A DNA stretch of 64,000 nucleotides from the NCBI RefSeq assembly GCF_000308815.1, contig NZ_BAFX01000074.1, positions 186,001-250,000 on the forward strand, read 5' to 3'. Below, piece after piece: positions 17,710 through 26,001 of this stretch. The notes under the pieces are model-generated. The model had not been told where the DNA came from, did not search any database, and worked only from the letters and a program-made list of their open reading frames with translations. Made by a program: the position numbers and the translations under genes. Source of the DNA: Nocardia concava NBRC 100430 (GTDB taxonomy: Bacteria > Actinomycetota > Actinomycetes > Mycobacteriales > Mycobacteriaceae). Each line of letters opens with the position of its first letter. Position 1 is the stretch's first letter.

Positions 17710-17964
17710 ATGAACGATCCGTACGGCCCGACCTTCCCGCCGCCCGCCTTCATGGCCCCTCGGGAGCCGGAGGCGAAACCGGGTGCGCCCGCGTGGGTCC
17801 GCAAGGCCGTCGTCGTGGTCGGTCCCGCCGTGCTGGCGCTGGTGGTCGGTGTGCTCGCGGTCGTCATCTACCGCGGTGAGCATCCGCGCACCGCCGACTC
17901 CGATCAGGATCAGCGGGCCAATGTCTCCACCTCGGTATCGATCGCTCCGGAGCGCTCTTCCTAA
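17710..17964 (+). CDS. Small single-pass membrane protein, unknown function
   Basis: Protein of 84 residues. A Pro-rich cytoplasmic head (residues 1-30) is followed by one transmembrane helix, VRKAVVVVGPAVLALVVGV, and a hydrophilic tail rich in Asp, Ser and Gln. The Lys/Arg just before the helix and the tail after it suggest N-in, C-out. No family is recognised. The codon usage looks like that of the neighbours, which supports it as real. It converges on the PadR gene. Confidence 0.65.
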   Translation: MNDPYGPTFPPPAFMAPREPEAKPGAPAWVRKAVVVVGPAVLALVVGVLAVVIYRGEHPRTADSDQDQRANVSTSVSIAPERSS

Positions 17965-17979
17965 AGCCCCGGCGCACCG

Positions 17980-18534
17980 TCATTTTCGCGGGCCGGGCGC
18001 TTGCTCGGGATTCGCGGCCAGTTCCTCCCAGTAATCCACGTACGCCTGCTCGTGCATGATGCCCAGCCGCAGCACCCGGGCCCGCGAGACCGCGCGCACG
18101 CTGTCGTCCGGATCGATTTCCGCGTACAGCTCGCGATAGAGCTCGAGCCAGCGGCGGTGCTCGGCGGCCTGATTGCGGGCCAGCGCCACCACGTCGCCGG
18201 GCTCGCCCAGATCGGCGAAGAACAGTTTCAGCTGCGCGGGATCGCGGGTCTCCGGCTGCGGTGAGCTCGGATCGCCGAGCCAGCGGGTGAGTTCGGCTCG
18301 CCCGGCATCGGTCAGATGGAAGACGCGGCGGCGGCGTCCACTCTCCTCGGCCTCCTCGCGCAGCAACCCCTGTTCGGCCAGCCGCGGCGGCACGCGATAG
18401 AGCTGCGCGTGCGGGATCGGCCAGAACTTGTCGACGCTCTCCTCGATCCGCACCTTCAGGTCGTACGGGGTCAGCGGTCCGTGCCGGGCGATGAGACCCA
18501 GCACGATGTGGTCCTGCGGTCCGAGTTCGGCCAT
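17980..18534 (-). CDS. PadR-family transcriptional regulator
   Basis: Protein of 184 residues: an N-terminal PadR winged helix (GLIARHGPLTPYDLKVRIEE, then HAQLYRVPPRLAEQGLLREE and RRVFHLTDAGRAELTRWL) and a C-terminal helical Vir_act_alpha_C-type domain used in dimerisation. It diverges from a SnoaL-like gene, and the shared intergenic region holds a perfect palindrome covering both promoters, so repression of itself and the neighbour is the likely role. Ligand unknown. Confidence 0.92.
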   Translation of the reverse strand: MAELGPQDHIVLGLIARHGPLTPYDLKVRIEESVDKFWPIPHAQLYRVPPRLAEQGLLREEAEESGRRRRVFHLTDAGRAELTRWLGDPSSPQPETRDPAQLKLFFADLGEPGDVVALARNQAAEHRRWLELYRELYAEIDPDDSVRAVSRARVLRLGIMHEQAYVDYWEELAANPEQAPGPRK

Positions 18535-18550
18535 CGTCCAATCCCTTCCA

Positions 18551-18610
18551 TTGACACCATCTCACTGAGACTATACATTGGTCTCAGCAAGACGGTATCA
18601 ATGAGACTAT
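18551..18610. promoter_or_regulatory. Overlapping divergent promoters with PadR-type operator
   Basis: CTGAGAC-N9-GTCTCAG (18565-18587) is a perfect 7-bp inverted repeat. A canonical promoter toward the SnoaL-like gene, TTGACA (18551-18556), 17 bp, TACATT (18574-18579), has its -10 inside the operator. On the other strand TATAGT (18575-18570) can serve the PadR gene. A further half-site TGAGACTAT recurs at 18602-18610. One bound dimer would shut both genes. Confidence 0.75.
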
Positions 18611-18619
18611 GGAGTTGAC

Positions 18620-19024
18620 ATGCGTGACTACGGCATCGAACTGTTCACCCGCTGGACCAACCTGTGGAACGGCGACCTCGACCTGGTCGACGAGATCATG
18701 GCCCCCGAATTCACCCTCCGCTACGCCCAGCCGGGCGCGTCCGACTTCGACGAGATCCGCGACCGCGCGGCGCTCGCGGCCAAGATCGACAAGTTCCGTG
18801 CCGAGCGGCCCGGCCTCGAGTACTCGACGCAGGGCGTGCCGGTGGTCGAGATGACCGATGCCCGAAGCGGAATCGTGGCCCGGCCGTACGGAGCCCGGAT
18901 CGTCCAGGACGGCATTGTGGTCCGCGACCTCAGCGGCACCGACATCCTGCGCTTCGAGAACGGCCAGATCGTCGAGGTGTGGTCGGTGTCCGGCGGGGCC
19001 GAAGGACGCAGCTTCTACGCTTGA
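18620..19024 (+). CDS. SnoaL/NTF2-like family protein
   Basis: Protein of 134 residues with the cone-shaped NTF2 fold expected from FTRWTNLWNGDLDLVDEIMA at the start (typical SnoaL-like opening helix) and the C-terminal strand pair DILRFENGQIVEVWSVSGG. Such proteins act as small isomerases, hydratases or binding proteins; no catalytic residues can be assigned. ATGGAG stands 4-6 nt before the start codon. It is divergent from, and probably controlled by, the PadR regulator. Confidence 0.85.
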   Translation: MRDYGIELFTRWTNLWNGDLDLVDEIMAPEFTLRYAQPGASDFDEIRDRAALAAKIDKFRAERPGLEYSTQGVPVVEMTDARSGIVARPYGARIVQDGIVVRDLSGTDILRFENGQIVEVWSVSGGAEGRSFYA

Positions 19025-19028
19025 TTCC

Positions 19029-19439
19029 ATGTCGAAGCGCCGCAAGACCCAGCCGATCCCCGCAGACTGCCCGTGCGGACTGCCCGCGAGCTATGCGGAC
19101 TGCTGCGGGCGGCTGCATCGGGGTGAGGCGCGGGCGACGACGGCCGAGCAGTTGATGCGGTCGCGGTTCAGTGCCTTCGCGGTGCATGACGAGGCGTATC
19201 TGCTGCGCAGCTGGGATCCCGAGACCCGGCCCGCCGAGGTGGATTTCGATCCGGGACTGCGGTGGGAACGGCTCGAGATCCTCGGTGCGACCGGGGGCTC
19301 GCCGTTCCATAGCGAGGGCACGGTGGAGTTTCGTGCCCACTACCGCGCCGGGGGTGCGGCGGGGCAGCTGCACGAGAACAGCCGCTTCCGTCGCGACAAC
19401 GGGGCATGGGTCTACCTCGACGGCGACATCAAGGACTGA
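19029..19439 (+). CDS. YchJ-family (UPF0225) metal-binding protein
   Basis: Protein of 136 residues. The N-terminus has the SEC-C-like zinc motif (CPCGLPASYADCCGRLHRGE), followed by the YchJ segment AEQLMRSRFSAFAVHDEAYL and the C-terminal NTF2-like part ending FRRDNGAWVYLDGD. The ATG at 19029 gives the usual YchJ start just upstream of the Cys cluster. Function in the cell is not established. It lies 4 nt after the SnoaL-like gene and may be co-transcribed with it. Confidence 0.9.
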   Translation: MSKRRKTQPIPADCPCGLPASYADCCGRLHRGEARATTAEQLMRSRFSAFAVHDEAYLLRSWDPETRPAEVDFDPGLRWERLEILGATGGSPFHSEGTVEFRAHYRAGGAAGQLHENSRFRRDNGAWVYLDGDIKD

Positions 19440-19564
19440 CCGGGTGAAACCTCAGGGCATCGCGTGCGCGCATGCATGCGATGTGAAATTGCAGTGCGTG
19501 CACGTGTGCATGCCATGCCGGACAAGGGGATTCGGCAGTGCCGTCGGCCCCGGTTTCGGCGAAT

Positions 19565-20233
19565 TCAGCGCCTGGCGCGAGCCTCGAAGCCGTCGCAGAG
19601 CGCGGCGAGCCCGGATTCGAGCAGGCTTTCCGGATCCCGCAGGGCGGTGTCGCCCGAACCTTCCAGTGCGGCCAGCGCGGGCGGGGTCGGCCAGTGTGGA
19701 TCGCCGTCGAGCAGGGCGATGAGGCCGGAGCGGTCGTCGCCGCTGCTGTCGCGGCCCTGTAGCAGCCGGGCACTGACCTCCTGGAGCGCGACGCCGGCGA
19801 TGTAACTCCACACCGACAGCGACATCCGAGTCGCCTCGCGGGCGTCGACGCCGAGTTCGGCGAATCCCTCGACCAGCCAGGCCAGCACGATCAGGCTGTG
19901 CTCGCCGAAGTTGTAGCGCGGCACCGCGAAGGTGAACAGCACCCACGGATGTTCCTGGTAGAGCCGCCAATCCACCTCGGCGGCAATGCGTACCCGGTCG
20001 CGCCAGGTCCAGCCCTGGCCCTCGGCCGGGGGATAGAGATTGCGGCGCGAGACCTCGTCGGTCATGGCCGCGAGCAGCGTGTCCTTATTGGGGATGTGCC
20101 GGTAGAGCGACATGGCTCCGGCGTTCATGCGTTCGGCGATGCGGCGCATCGACAGCGCATCGAGTCCCGACTCGTCGGCCAGGGTGATGGCGGTGTCGAC
20201 GATGGCGGCCCGGGTGAGCTTGGCCTCGGTCAT
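19565..20233 (-). CDS. TetR-family regulator of the adjacent DHA2 exporter
   Basis: Protein of 222 residues. The N-terminal domain contains LTRAAIVDTAITLADESG, ALSMRRIAERMNAGAMSLYR and HIPNKDTLLAAMTDEV, and the C-terminal part resembles the TetR_C_1 type (tetracycline repressor proper) with its Trp-rich segment around residue 85. It diverges from a 14-helix multidrug exporter gene, with tandem palindromes in between, the standard drug-responsive repressor arrangement. Confidence 0.92.
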   Translation of the reverse strand: MTEAKLTRAAIVDTAITLADESGLDALSMRRIAERMNAGAMSLYRHIPNKDTLLAAMTDEVSRRNLYPPAEGQGWTWRDRVRIAAEVDWRLYQEHPWVLFTFAVPRYNFGEHSLIVLAWLVEGFAELGVDAREATRMSLSVWSYIAGVALQEVSARLLQGRDSSGDDRSGLIALLDGDPHWPTPPALAALEGSGDTALRDPESLLESGLAALCDGFEARARR

Positions 20234-20265
20234 CGGACGAATTCTTTCCTTCCCACGCCGGTTAT

Positions 20266-20303
20266 GCGTACACTGTACCCGTTGCTGCGCGTACGGTGTA
20301 CGC
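20266..20303. promoter_or_regulatory. Operator pair between TetR and the DHA2 exporter
   Basis: GCGTACACTGTAC (20266-20278) and GTACGGTGTACGC (20291-20303) are inverted copies of each other (12 of 13), and each contains an internal GTAC-N3-GTAC palindrome. TACACT (20269-20274) inside the first arm is a possible -10 box toward the exporter. This looks like one or two TetR dimer sites. Confidence 0.75.
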
Positions 20304-20345
20304 GCGCCTTTCGTGTCAGCCGCACATCAGCCCGAAGGATAGGTC

Positions 20346-21845
20346 ATGACGAGTACCCTCGCGCGTCCCGACGTGAAGACGCCGCGCCGTGCCTGGGCCG
20401 GCCTGGCGGTGCTGCTGCTGCCGGTGCTGCTGGTCTCGATGGATATGTCGGTGCTCTACCTGGCCATGCCGACCCTGACCCAGAGCCTGGATCCGTCCGC
20501 GACCCAACAGCTCTGGATCCTCGACATCTACGGCTTCATGATCGCGGGCCTGCTCATCACCATGGGCAATCTCGGCGATCGGATCGGCCGCCGCAATATT
20601 CTGCTGGCGGGTGCCACGGTATTCGGAATCGCCTCGGTGCTGGCGGCTTTCGCACCGAGCGCGAGCGTGCTGATCGCGGCGCGGGCGCTGATGGGCGTCG
20701 GCGGCGCGACACTGCTGCCCTCGAGCCTGGCGCTGATCTCGACGCTGTTCCCCGATGACCGGGCGCGTGCCACGGCCATCGGTGTGTGGACGGCGTTCTT
20801 CGCGGGCGGGTCGGCGGTCGGGCCGATCATCGGCGGTGTACTGCTGCACCACTACTGGTGGGGCTCGGTGTTCCTGATCAACACCCCGGTGCTGCTGGTG
20901 CTGCTGGTCTTCGGGCCGCTGCTGCTGCCCGAGCACCGTGCGGCCGGGCGCGGACCCCTCGATTGGGTGAGCGTGCTGCTGTCGATCGGCGGCATCCTGC
21001 CCATCGTCTACGCCATCAAGCATTGCGCGGCCGAGGGATTCGACCTGCCCGCGGTCGGCATCGGGATCATCGGCGTGCTGCTGCTCACGGCGTTCATCCG
21101 CCGCCAGCGGCATCTGGCCGAACCGCTGCTGGACCTGAGCCTGTTCCGGCGTGGACTGTTCTCGGTGGCCATCGGCTCCAGCACGGTCGGCATGCTGGCG
21201 CTGGCCGGTATGAGCTACCTGACCAGCATGTACCTCCAGTCGGTCACCGGACGCGACGCCTTGCAGTCGGCGCTGCTCGGCATTCCGATGGCGGTAGTGG
21301 TGTTCGTGTTCTCCATGAGCGGCGCGCGCATCGGTCGCAAGCTCGGCACCAAGACCACCTTCGTGCTGGCGCTGAGCCTGGCCGCCCTGGGCAACCTCAT
21401 GCTGCTCGGCGTCGGCGTGGACGGCGGAATCGGCTGGTACATCGCGGGTTCCGTGGTGGCGGGCATGGGCTTCGGTATCGCGTTCACGCTGGTGTCGGAG
21501 GTGGCGGTGTCCTCGGTGCCGCCCGAGCGCGCCGGTTCGGCGGTCGGCATCTCGGAGACCAGCTTCGAACTCGGCAATGGCCTGGGCCTGGCCCTGCTGG
21601 GATCCCTGGCGGCCCTGGTCTTCCGCTCCGGCGGCGACTTCGGTCCCACCCTGGGCGAGACCATCAATGAGGCCGGAGGCAATACGGCCCTGGTGGATTC
21701 GGCGCGCGAGTCCTTCGTCAACGGCATGCACGTCGCCACCACCACGGGCGCGGTGCTGCTGGCCGGAATGGCGGTCGTCGTGTTCTTCGCTAACCGCCGA
21801 AAATCAGACTCCACATCTCCGCGGCGCGAGCGCGCCACGGCATGA
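20346..21845 (+). CDS. MFS multidrug exporter, DHA2 (14-TM) family
   Basis: Protein of 499 residues with 14 predicted membrane helices, a proton-driven drug exporter of the LfrA/SmvA type. Landmarks: the acidic pair region LVSMDMSVLYLAMPTL in helix 1, motif A-like NLGDRIGRRNILL, and the antiporter motif C FFAGGSAVGPIIGG in helix 5. The partner TetR gene is divergent. The last 56 bp overlap, in antisense, the 3' end of the converging membrane-protein gene. Confidence 0.93.
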   Translation: MTSTLARPDVKTPRRAWAGLAVLLLPVLLVSMDMSVLYLAMPTLTQSLDPSATQQLWILDIYGFMIAGLLITMGNLGDRIGRRNILLAGATVFGIASVLAAFAPSASVLIAARALMGVGGATLLPSSLALISTLFPDDRARATAIGVWTAFFAGGSAVGPIIGGVLLHHYWWGSVFLINTPVLLVLLVFGPLLLPEHRAAGRGPLDWVSVLLSIGGILPIVYAIKHCAAEGFDLPAVGIGIIGVLLLTAFIRRQRHLAEPLLDLSLFRRGLFSVAIGSSTVGMLALAGMSYLTSMYLQSVTGRDALQSALLGIPMAVVVFVFSMSGARIGRKLGTKTTFVLALSLAALGNLMLLGVGVDGGIGWYIAGSVVAGMGFGIAFTLVSEVAVSSVPPERAGSAVGISETSFELGNGLGLALLGSLAALVFRSGGDFGPTLGETINEAGGNTALVDSARESFVNGMHVATTTGAVLLAGMAVVVFFANRRKSDSTSPRRERATA

Positions 21846-22659
21846 CGACGTTCTGATACGCCCAGCGGACCGGTTTCGCCACTGCCCGCCACGCGCGGGC
21901 GACGGTCGCGAAGAGCGGTTGCAGGACAGTGCGGTTCAGCCAGCGACAGGGAACCACCACCGTCACGGTCACGACGGTGGTGGCCACCTTCCAGCCGAAA
22001 ACCACAACGGCGACCAACGCCAGCAGGATTGGACGCAGGATCCAGCGCCACAGCTGCCGCAGCGGCCACACGATCAGCCAGGTACCGAGAAAGACCGCGG
22101 TGACGCGGACGGCGTCGTAGACCGGTTCGAGCACATGCGCGAGGAGCCACCGGCCGCCGGGCCGCAGCAGTCGCCAGGTTGTGACGATCGGCCATTCGAT
22201 CAGCCAGGTCCACGCGAATACGACCGCGCGCACCAGGCCGACGGCGACCGGTCGGATCAGCGTGCGAAACACCCACGGGATGCCGGGTTTCAGCACGCGC
22301 CGCCACCCCCATTCCTCGATGGCATGCTGAATCGGGCGCAGCAGATATGCCAGCAGGAACGCGCCCAATGGTGTGAGGACCAGGCCGAACAGCAATTGCT
22401 GGATCAGCAGCTGCCACAGGTAGTCGCGCACGAAATTGCGCAGCGGCCGGAACACCCAGTCCCGGAACAAGATCGCCAGCGGTTTGGCGAGATGGTCGAC
22501 GAACAGCCGGAACGCCGCGGCGAGGAGACGCGGTATCGCCTTCATTGCCTCCCACAGCAGCCGCGGTGGAACGAATATCACCAGGGCCAGCGCGCGGGCG
22601 ATCCACATCCAGATCGAGACGCGTTGCGGTGTCGCCGTTTCCGGCGTTTGCGTTGTCAT
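21790..22659 (-). CDS. Trp/Arg/Pro-repeat membrane protein, unknown function
   Basis: About 289 residues. After a short polar head, almost the whole chain is hydrophobic or amphipathic and very rich in Trp, Arg and Pro. A loose unit of about 30-40 residues recurs, with a hydrophobic run, then WLIxWP, a Trp/Arg pair and LRP: examples are FAWTWLIEWPIVTTWRLLRP and TWLIVWPLRQLWRWILRP, with degenerate copies before and after. I recognise no family. The ATG at 22659 has GGAAGG 5 nt upstream and is preferred to the TTG/ATG codons further up. Its 3' end overlaps the exporter gene on the other strand by 56 bp. Confidence 0.75.
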   Translation of the reverse strand: MTTQTPETATPQRVSIWMWIARALALVIFVPPRLLWEAMKAIPRLLAAAFRLFVDHLAKPLAILFRDWVFRPLRNFVRDYLWQLLIQQLLFGLVLTPLGAFLLAYLLRPIQHAIEEWGWRRVLKPGIPWVFRTLIRPVAVGLVRAVVFAWTWLIEWPIVTTWRLLRPGGRWLLAHVLEPVYDAVRVTAVFLGTWLIVWPLRQLWRWILRPILLALVAVVVFGWKVATTVVTVTVVVPCRWLNRTVLQPLFATVARAWRAVAKPVRWAYQNVVMPWRARAAEMWSLIFGG

Positions 22660-22770
22660 GTTTTCCTTCCCCCGAGCACCGCCTTCCATCCTGGTCGGGG
22701 AATCCGGTTGCGCCCAGGGTATTTCCACTCATTCCCGATTGCGGACCGGTCCTGCGGTTACCCTCGAATC

Positions 22771-23673
22771 GTGGCTGAGCAACACGCCCAGAACAGTGCG
22801 AATCCGGCCGGGTCGAACGGCCGCCCCTTGGCGGAGCGCGTGGCGACCAGGATCTTCTATCCGACCTCACGGCCCCGCGAGAAATCCTTGCGCGAGGCCG
22901 TTTCCGGATCCGTCGTGCTGGTGACCGGGTCCTCGCACGGCATCGGCAAGGCGGCGGCGAAGAAACTGGCCGACGCGGGGGCGACGGTGTTGCTGGTGGC
23001 GCGCTCGCAGGAAGACCTCGATGCGGTGGCCGCGGATATCCGCGCGGCGGGCGGGACCGCGCACGTGTACAGCTCCGACATCACCGATTTCGACGCGGTG
23101 GCGGAATTGGGGCGCACGGTGCTCGCCGAGCACGGGCGGGTCGATGTGGTGATCAATAACGCGGGGCATTCGATTCGCCGGCCGATCGACGAATCCTATG
23201 ACCGATTCCACGATTTCACGCGCACCATCGACGTGAACTATCTCGGTCCCGTCCGGCTGCTGCTGACCCTGCTGCCCGGCATGCGGGAACGCGGCAGCGG
23301 GCACATCGTCAACATCTCGACCTGGGGACTGCGCATGCCGCCCGCGCCGCGCTGGTCGGCCTACGGTGCGTCCAAGGGCGCCTTCGATATCTGGCTGCGC
23401 ACCGTGGCGACGGAGATCGCCGCCGACGGCGTCACGACCACCTCGGTCTATATGCCCCTGGTGCACACGCGCATGAGCGCACCCACCGACTTCTCCGGCG
23501 TTCCCGGCCTGACCGCCGACGAGGCCGCCAACCTCATCTGCCACGCCGTCGTCGCGCGACCCCGCGAGATCTCGCCGTGGTGGACCGGACCCGTGCAGGC
23601 CTGGACCGATCTGCGTCGCGGGGCCGCGCAACGTTTCATGGAACGCGGATTCGGGCGGCTGTCAGGGGATTAG
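22771..23673 (+). CDS. Short-chain dehydrogenase/reductase
   Basis: Protein of 300 residues. The Rossmann motif LVTGSSHGIGKAAAKKLADA is near residue 48, NNAGHS near 130, and the catalytic Ser and Tyr-x3-Lys in HIVNISTWG and WSAYGASKGAFD. The extra 45 residues before the motif and a C-terminal segment (SPWWTGPVQAWTDL) place it among actinobacterial SDRs sometimes fused to acyl-CoA synthases. It should reduce a keto group or oxidise an alcohol with NAD(P). GTG at 22771 has a TACCCT box 6 nt upstream and could be leaderless. Its last 12 bp overlap the converging oxidoreductase gene. Confidence 0.88.
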   Translation: MAEQHAQNSANPAGSNGRPLAERVATRIFYPTSRPREKSLREAVSGSVVLVTGSSHGIGKAAAKKLADAGATVLLVARSQEDLDAVAADIRAAGGTAHVYSSDITDFDAVAELGRTVLAEHGRVDVVINNAGHSIRRPIDESYDRFHDFTRTIDVNYLGPVRLLLTLLPGMRERGSGHIVNISTWGLRMPPAPRWSAYGASKGAFDIWLRTVATEIAADGVTTTSVYMPLVHTRMSAPTDFSGVPGLTADEAANLICHAVVARPREISPWWTGPVQAWTDLRRGAAQRFMERGFGRLSGD

Positions 23674-24639
23674 CACGACCTTGCCGGTGGTCTCGCGGTT
23701 CTCCAGCGCCCGATGCGCCGTGGCCGCTTCCGCCAGCGGGAAGCGCTGCACCGCCGGGCGCAGCCGCCCGGCCGCGGCCTCGGCCAGCGCCTGGGTCTCC
23801 AAGGCGCGCAAGCCGCCCCCGCGTTCGAGCATCGGCGGACCGAGTACGACCTGTGAGCTCACGCCGCGGTCGGCGAGGGCCTGATCGTCGATGTCGATCG
23901 GCCCGGCGGACCATCCGAACACCAGCCGCAGGCCGCCCTTGCCGAGCAGATCGATTCCGGCGCGGGCGATCTCACCGCCGACGCCGTCGAAGAGAATCGT
24001 GGCGGGCCGCTCCCCGTACCTGGCCCGGACGGCGTCGGGCCATGACGGATCGAGGTAGTCGAGCGCCAGGTCCGCGCCGTTCTCGAAAACCTGATCGGCC
24101 TTGGCCTTTCCGCCCGCGAGACCGATCACGGTGGCCTTGGCCGCGGCCAGGTACTGCACCAGCAGGGTCCCGATCCCGCCCGCCGCCGATGGCACGATCG
24201 CGACCGTGTCCTCGGAGATGTCCGCGAATCCGAGAATGCCCAGCGCCGTCCGCCCGGTCCCGATCATGGCGACCGCCGTGGCCGCATCGAGTCCCTCCGG
24301 AATCTCGTGCAGCCGTTCGGCTTCGGTCACCGTGAGCTCGGCGTACCCGCCGGGCGCCTGCCCGATATGGGCGACGACCCGACGCCCGACCCAACTCGGA
24401 TCGACCCCCGGCCCGACCTGCTCGACCGTCCCCGCCACCTCGCGCCCCGGAACGGTCGGCAGCTGTGGCAACGGCATCGGCCCGCCCGCGATCCCTCTCC
24501 GCAGCGAGGTATCCAGCAAATGCACCCCCGACGCCTCGACAGCGATCCGCACCTGTCCCGCCCCGGGTTCCGGATCCGCGACGCTCTCGTACCGCAGGTT
24601 CTCCGCGGGCCCGAACTCATGAAGCCGAATGGCGCGCAC
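23662..24639 (-). CDS. Zinc-type alcohol dehydrogenase-like quinone oxidoreductase
   Basis: Protein of 325 residues of the medium-chain (MDR) family, quinone oxidoreductase branch. It opens MRAIRLHEFGPAENLRYE, has the GREVAGTVEQVG domain, and the NADPH-binding motif SAAGGIGTLLVQYLAAAKA. The catalytic-zinc Cys and the structural-zinc Cys group are absent, as expected for zinc-free quinone or enal reductases. It ends ENRETTGKVVLIP, typical of the family. Substrate unknown. It converges on the SDR gene with a 12-bp overlap. Confidence 0.92.
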   Translation of the reverse strand: MRAIRLHEFGPAENLRYESVADPEPGAGQVRIAVEASGVHLLDTSLRRGIAGGPMPLPQLPTVPGREVAGTVEQVGPGVDPSWVGRRVVAHIGQAPGGYAELTVTEAERLHEIPEGLDAATAVAMIGTGRTALGILGFADISEDTVAIVPSAAGGIGTLLVQYLAAAKATVIGLAGGKAKADQVFENGADLALDYLDPSWPDAVRARYGERPATILFDGVGGEIARAGIDLLGKGGLRLVFGWSAGPIDIDDQALADRGVSSQVVLGPPMLERGGGLRALETQALAEAAAGRLRPAVQRFPLAEAATAHRALENRETTGKVVLIP

Positions 24640-24763
24640 GACAACTCCTCTGACTGGACAGTTATTCTCTACCGCCCAAACTCTGCAACCTCAACATACG
24701 TTCAGGTCAAGAACGAGTAGATTCCCCCAGGTAAACGATCTTGTCGGCCCCGACCATCGAGGC

Positions 24764-25108
24764 ATGACGATTACTGCACCCCGCATCCGCCGGACCGGCG
24801 CCTGGCTGCTCACCGGGGTGGCCCTGGTGCTCTGGGTCTATCCCGTCGGTCTCCTCCTGCTGTTAGGGAGCGCATTCTCCGTGGCGGACACCAGATGTGG
24901 CGGCGACGCGAACGTGCACCCCCGGTTGAATCCGGCCGGCATTCCCTGGGTCATCGGATCCGGAGTGCTCTGGGCCGCGCCCTTCCTGGTGGCGGTCGCG
25001 GTACGCCGCACCCGGCTCACGATCGCCCTCGCCGCCACCGCCTCCGGCGTCTCGCTGTTCTTCATGGTCGTCTTCCTCGCCTTTCCGCAGCAGGGCATCT
25101 GTTGGTGA
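24764..25108 (+). CDS. Small membrane protein, unknown function
   Basis: About 114 residues with three or four predicted membrane helices: GAWLLTGVALVLWVYPVGLL near residue 10, a central segment IPWVIGSGVLWAAPFLVAVA and a last one ALAATASGVSLFFMVVFLAF, with Cys residues in the loop (DTRCGGD) and at the C-terminus (QGICW) that might form a disulfide outside. No known family is evident. The ATG at 24764 sits next to GAGG and gives a sensible N-terminus; open frame upstream to 24629 is not membrane-like. Confidence 0.65.
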   Translation: MTITAPRIRRTGAWLLTGVALVLWVYPVGLLLLLGSAFSVADTRCGGDANVHPRLNPAGIPWVIGSGVLWAAPFLVAVAVRRTRLTIALAATASGVSLFFMVVFLAFPQQGICW

Positions 25109-25130
25109 TCGACCCGCGCGGTGCGGGTGG

Positions 25131-25997
25131 TCACGCGGGCAAATCCATTGCGGCGAGCTTGGCCGGGTCGGCGAGGATCGTGATGGTGGCGATTCGGTTG
25201 TCCGACACCGTGAACGAGATGAGGGAGAGGGGTAGGCCGTCTTCGTTCCAGGAGAGGTAGCCGGGGCGGTCGTCGACGAGGACCGGCTGGTGGCGGGCTA
25301 CCTCGCCGGAGAACATCTTGGCGCGGGCGGCCACCTCGGTGGCGCCGAGGGTGACGAAGGTGCCGCCGGGGGTGTCGACCGTGAGGCGGACGTTCGGGTC
25401 GAGTACCCGGAGCAGGGCCTCGAAGTCGCCGCCGACGGCGGCCGCCCGGAAGGCCTGGGTTACCTCGCGCTGGGCGCGGCCGGAGGCCGACGGGCGGTCG
25501 GTGGTGCGCACCTTGCGGCGGGCGCGGCTGGCGATCATTTTGGTGGCGTCGGCGGATTTGCCCAGGATCTGGCCGATTTCGGCGAACGACACCCCGAACA
25601 TGTCGTGCAGCACGAATGCCACGCGCTCGCTCGGGCCGAGTGAGTCCAGGACGACGAGGAGAGCCAGGCCCACCGAATCCGCGAGCGCGACATGATCTTC
25701 CGGTTCCGGGCTGTCATCGATCACGACGACCTCGGAAATGCCGTCCCCGAGGGACTGTTCGGGCCGGGCGCCGCGAGAACGCAGGAGGTCCAGGCTGATT
25801 CGGCCGACCACCGTGGTGAGCCAGCCGGCCAGGTTTTCGATGGCGGCCGCGTCCTGCCGGGCGAGGCGCATCCACGCCTCCTGGACCACGTCCTCGGCGT
25901 CGGCGTGCGAGCCGAGCATGCGGAAGGCGACCGCGCGCAATCGATCTCGGTGCGCCTCGAATGTCGCGGTGACCGGATTGGTGGGCCTGGTCTCCAT
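25131..25997 (-). CDS. ECF sigma factor, SigJ/ECF41-like, with C-terminal SnoaL-type domain
   Basis: Protein of 288 residues. Region 2 covers residues 13-75 (AVAFRMLGSHADAEDVVQEA), region 4 about 105-165 (LDSLGPSERVAFVLHDMFGV, then SFAEIGQILGKSADATKMIA), and a SnoaL/NTF2-like domain follows (170-288) in place of an anti-sigma partner, with the terminal ILADPAKLAAMD resembling the ECF41 NPDKL motif. Such sigma factors sense signals through this fused domain. It follows the VOC gene after only 4 nt, so both form one transcript. No matching ECF41 promoter (TGTCACA-type) was seen upstream. Confidence 0.9.
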   Translation of the reverse strand: METRPTNPVTATFEAHRDRLRAVAFRMLGSHADAEDVVQEAWMRLARQDAAAIENLAGWLTTVVGRISLDLLRSRGARPEQSLGDGISEVVVIDDSPEPEDHVALADSVGLALLVVLDSLGPSERVAFVLHDMFGVSFAEIGQILGKSADATKMIASRARRKVRTTDRPSASGRAQREVTQAFRAAAVGGDFEALLRVLDPNVRLTVDTPGGTFVTLGATEVAARAKMFSGEVARHQPVLVDDRPGYLSWNEDGLPLSLISFTVSDNRIATITILADPAKLAAMDLPA

Positions 25998-26001
25998 CGG
26001 G

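Noticed and set aside
19458..19483. CATCGC/GCGATG hairpin with TGCATG repeats between YchJ and TetR
   Set aside because: Stem of only 6 bp with a 14-nt loop and no T-run; could be a convergent terminator but evidence is too thin.
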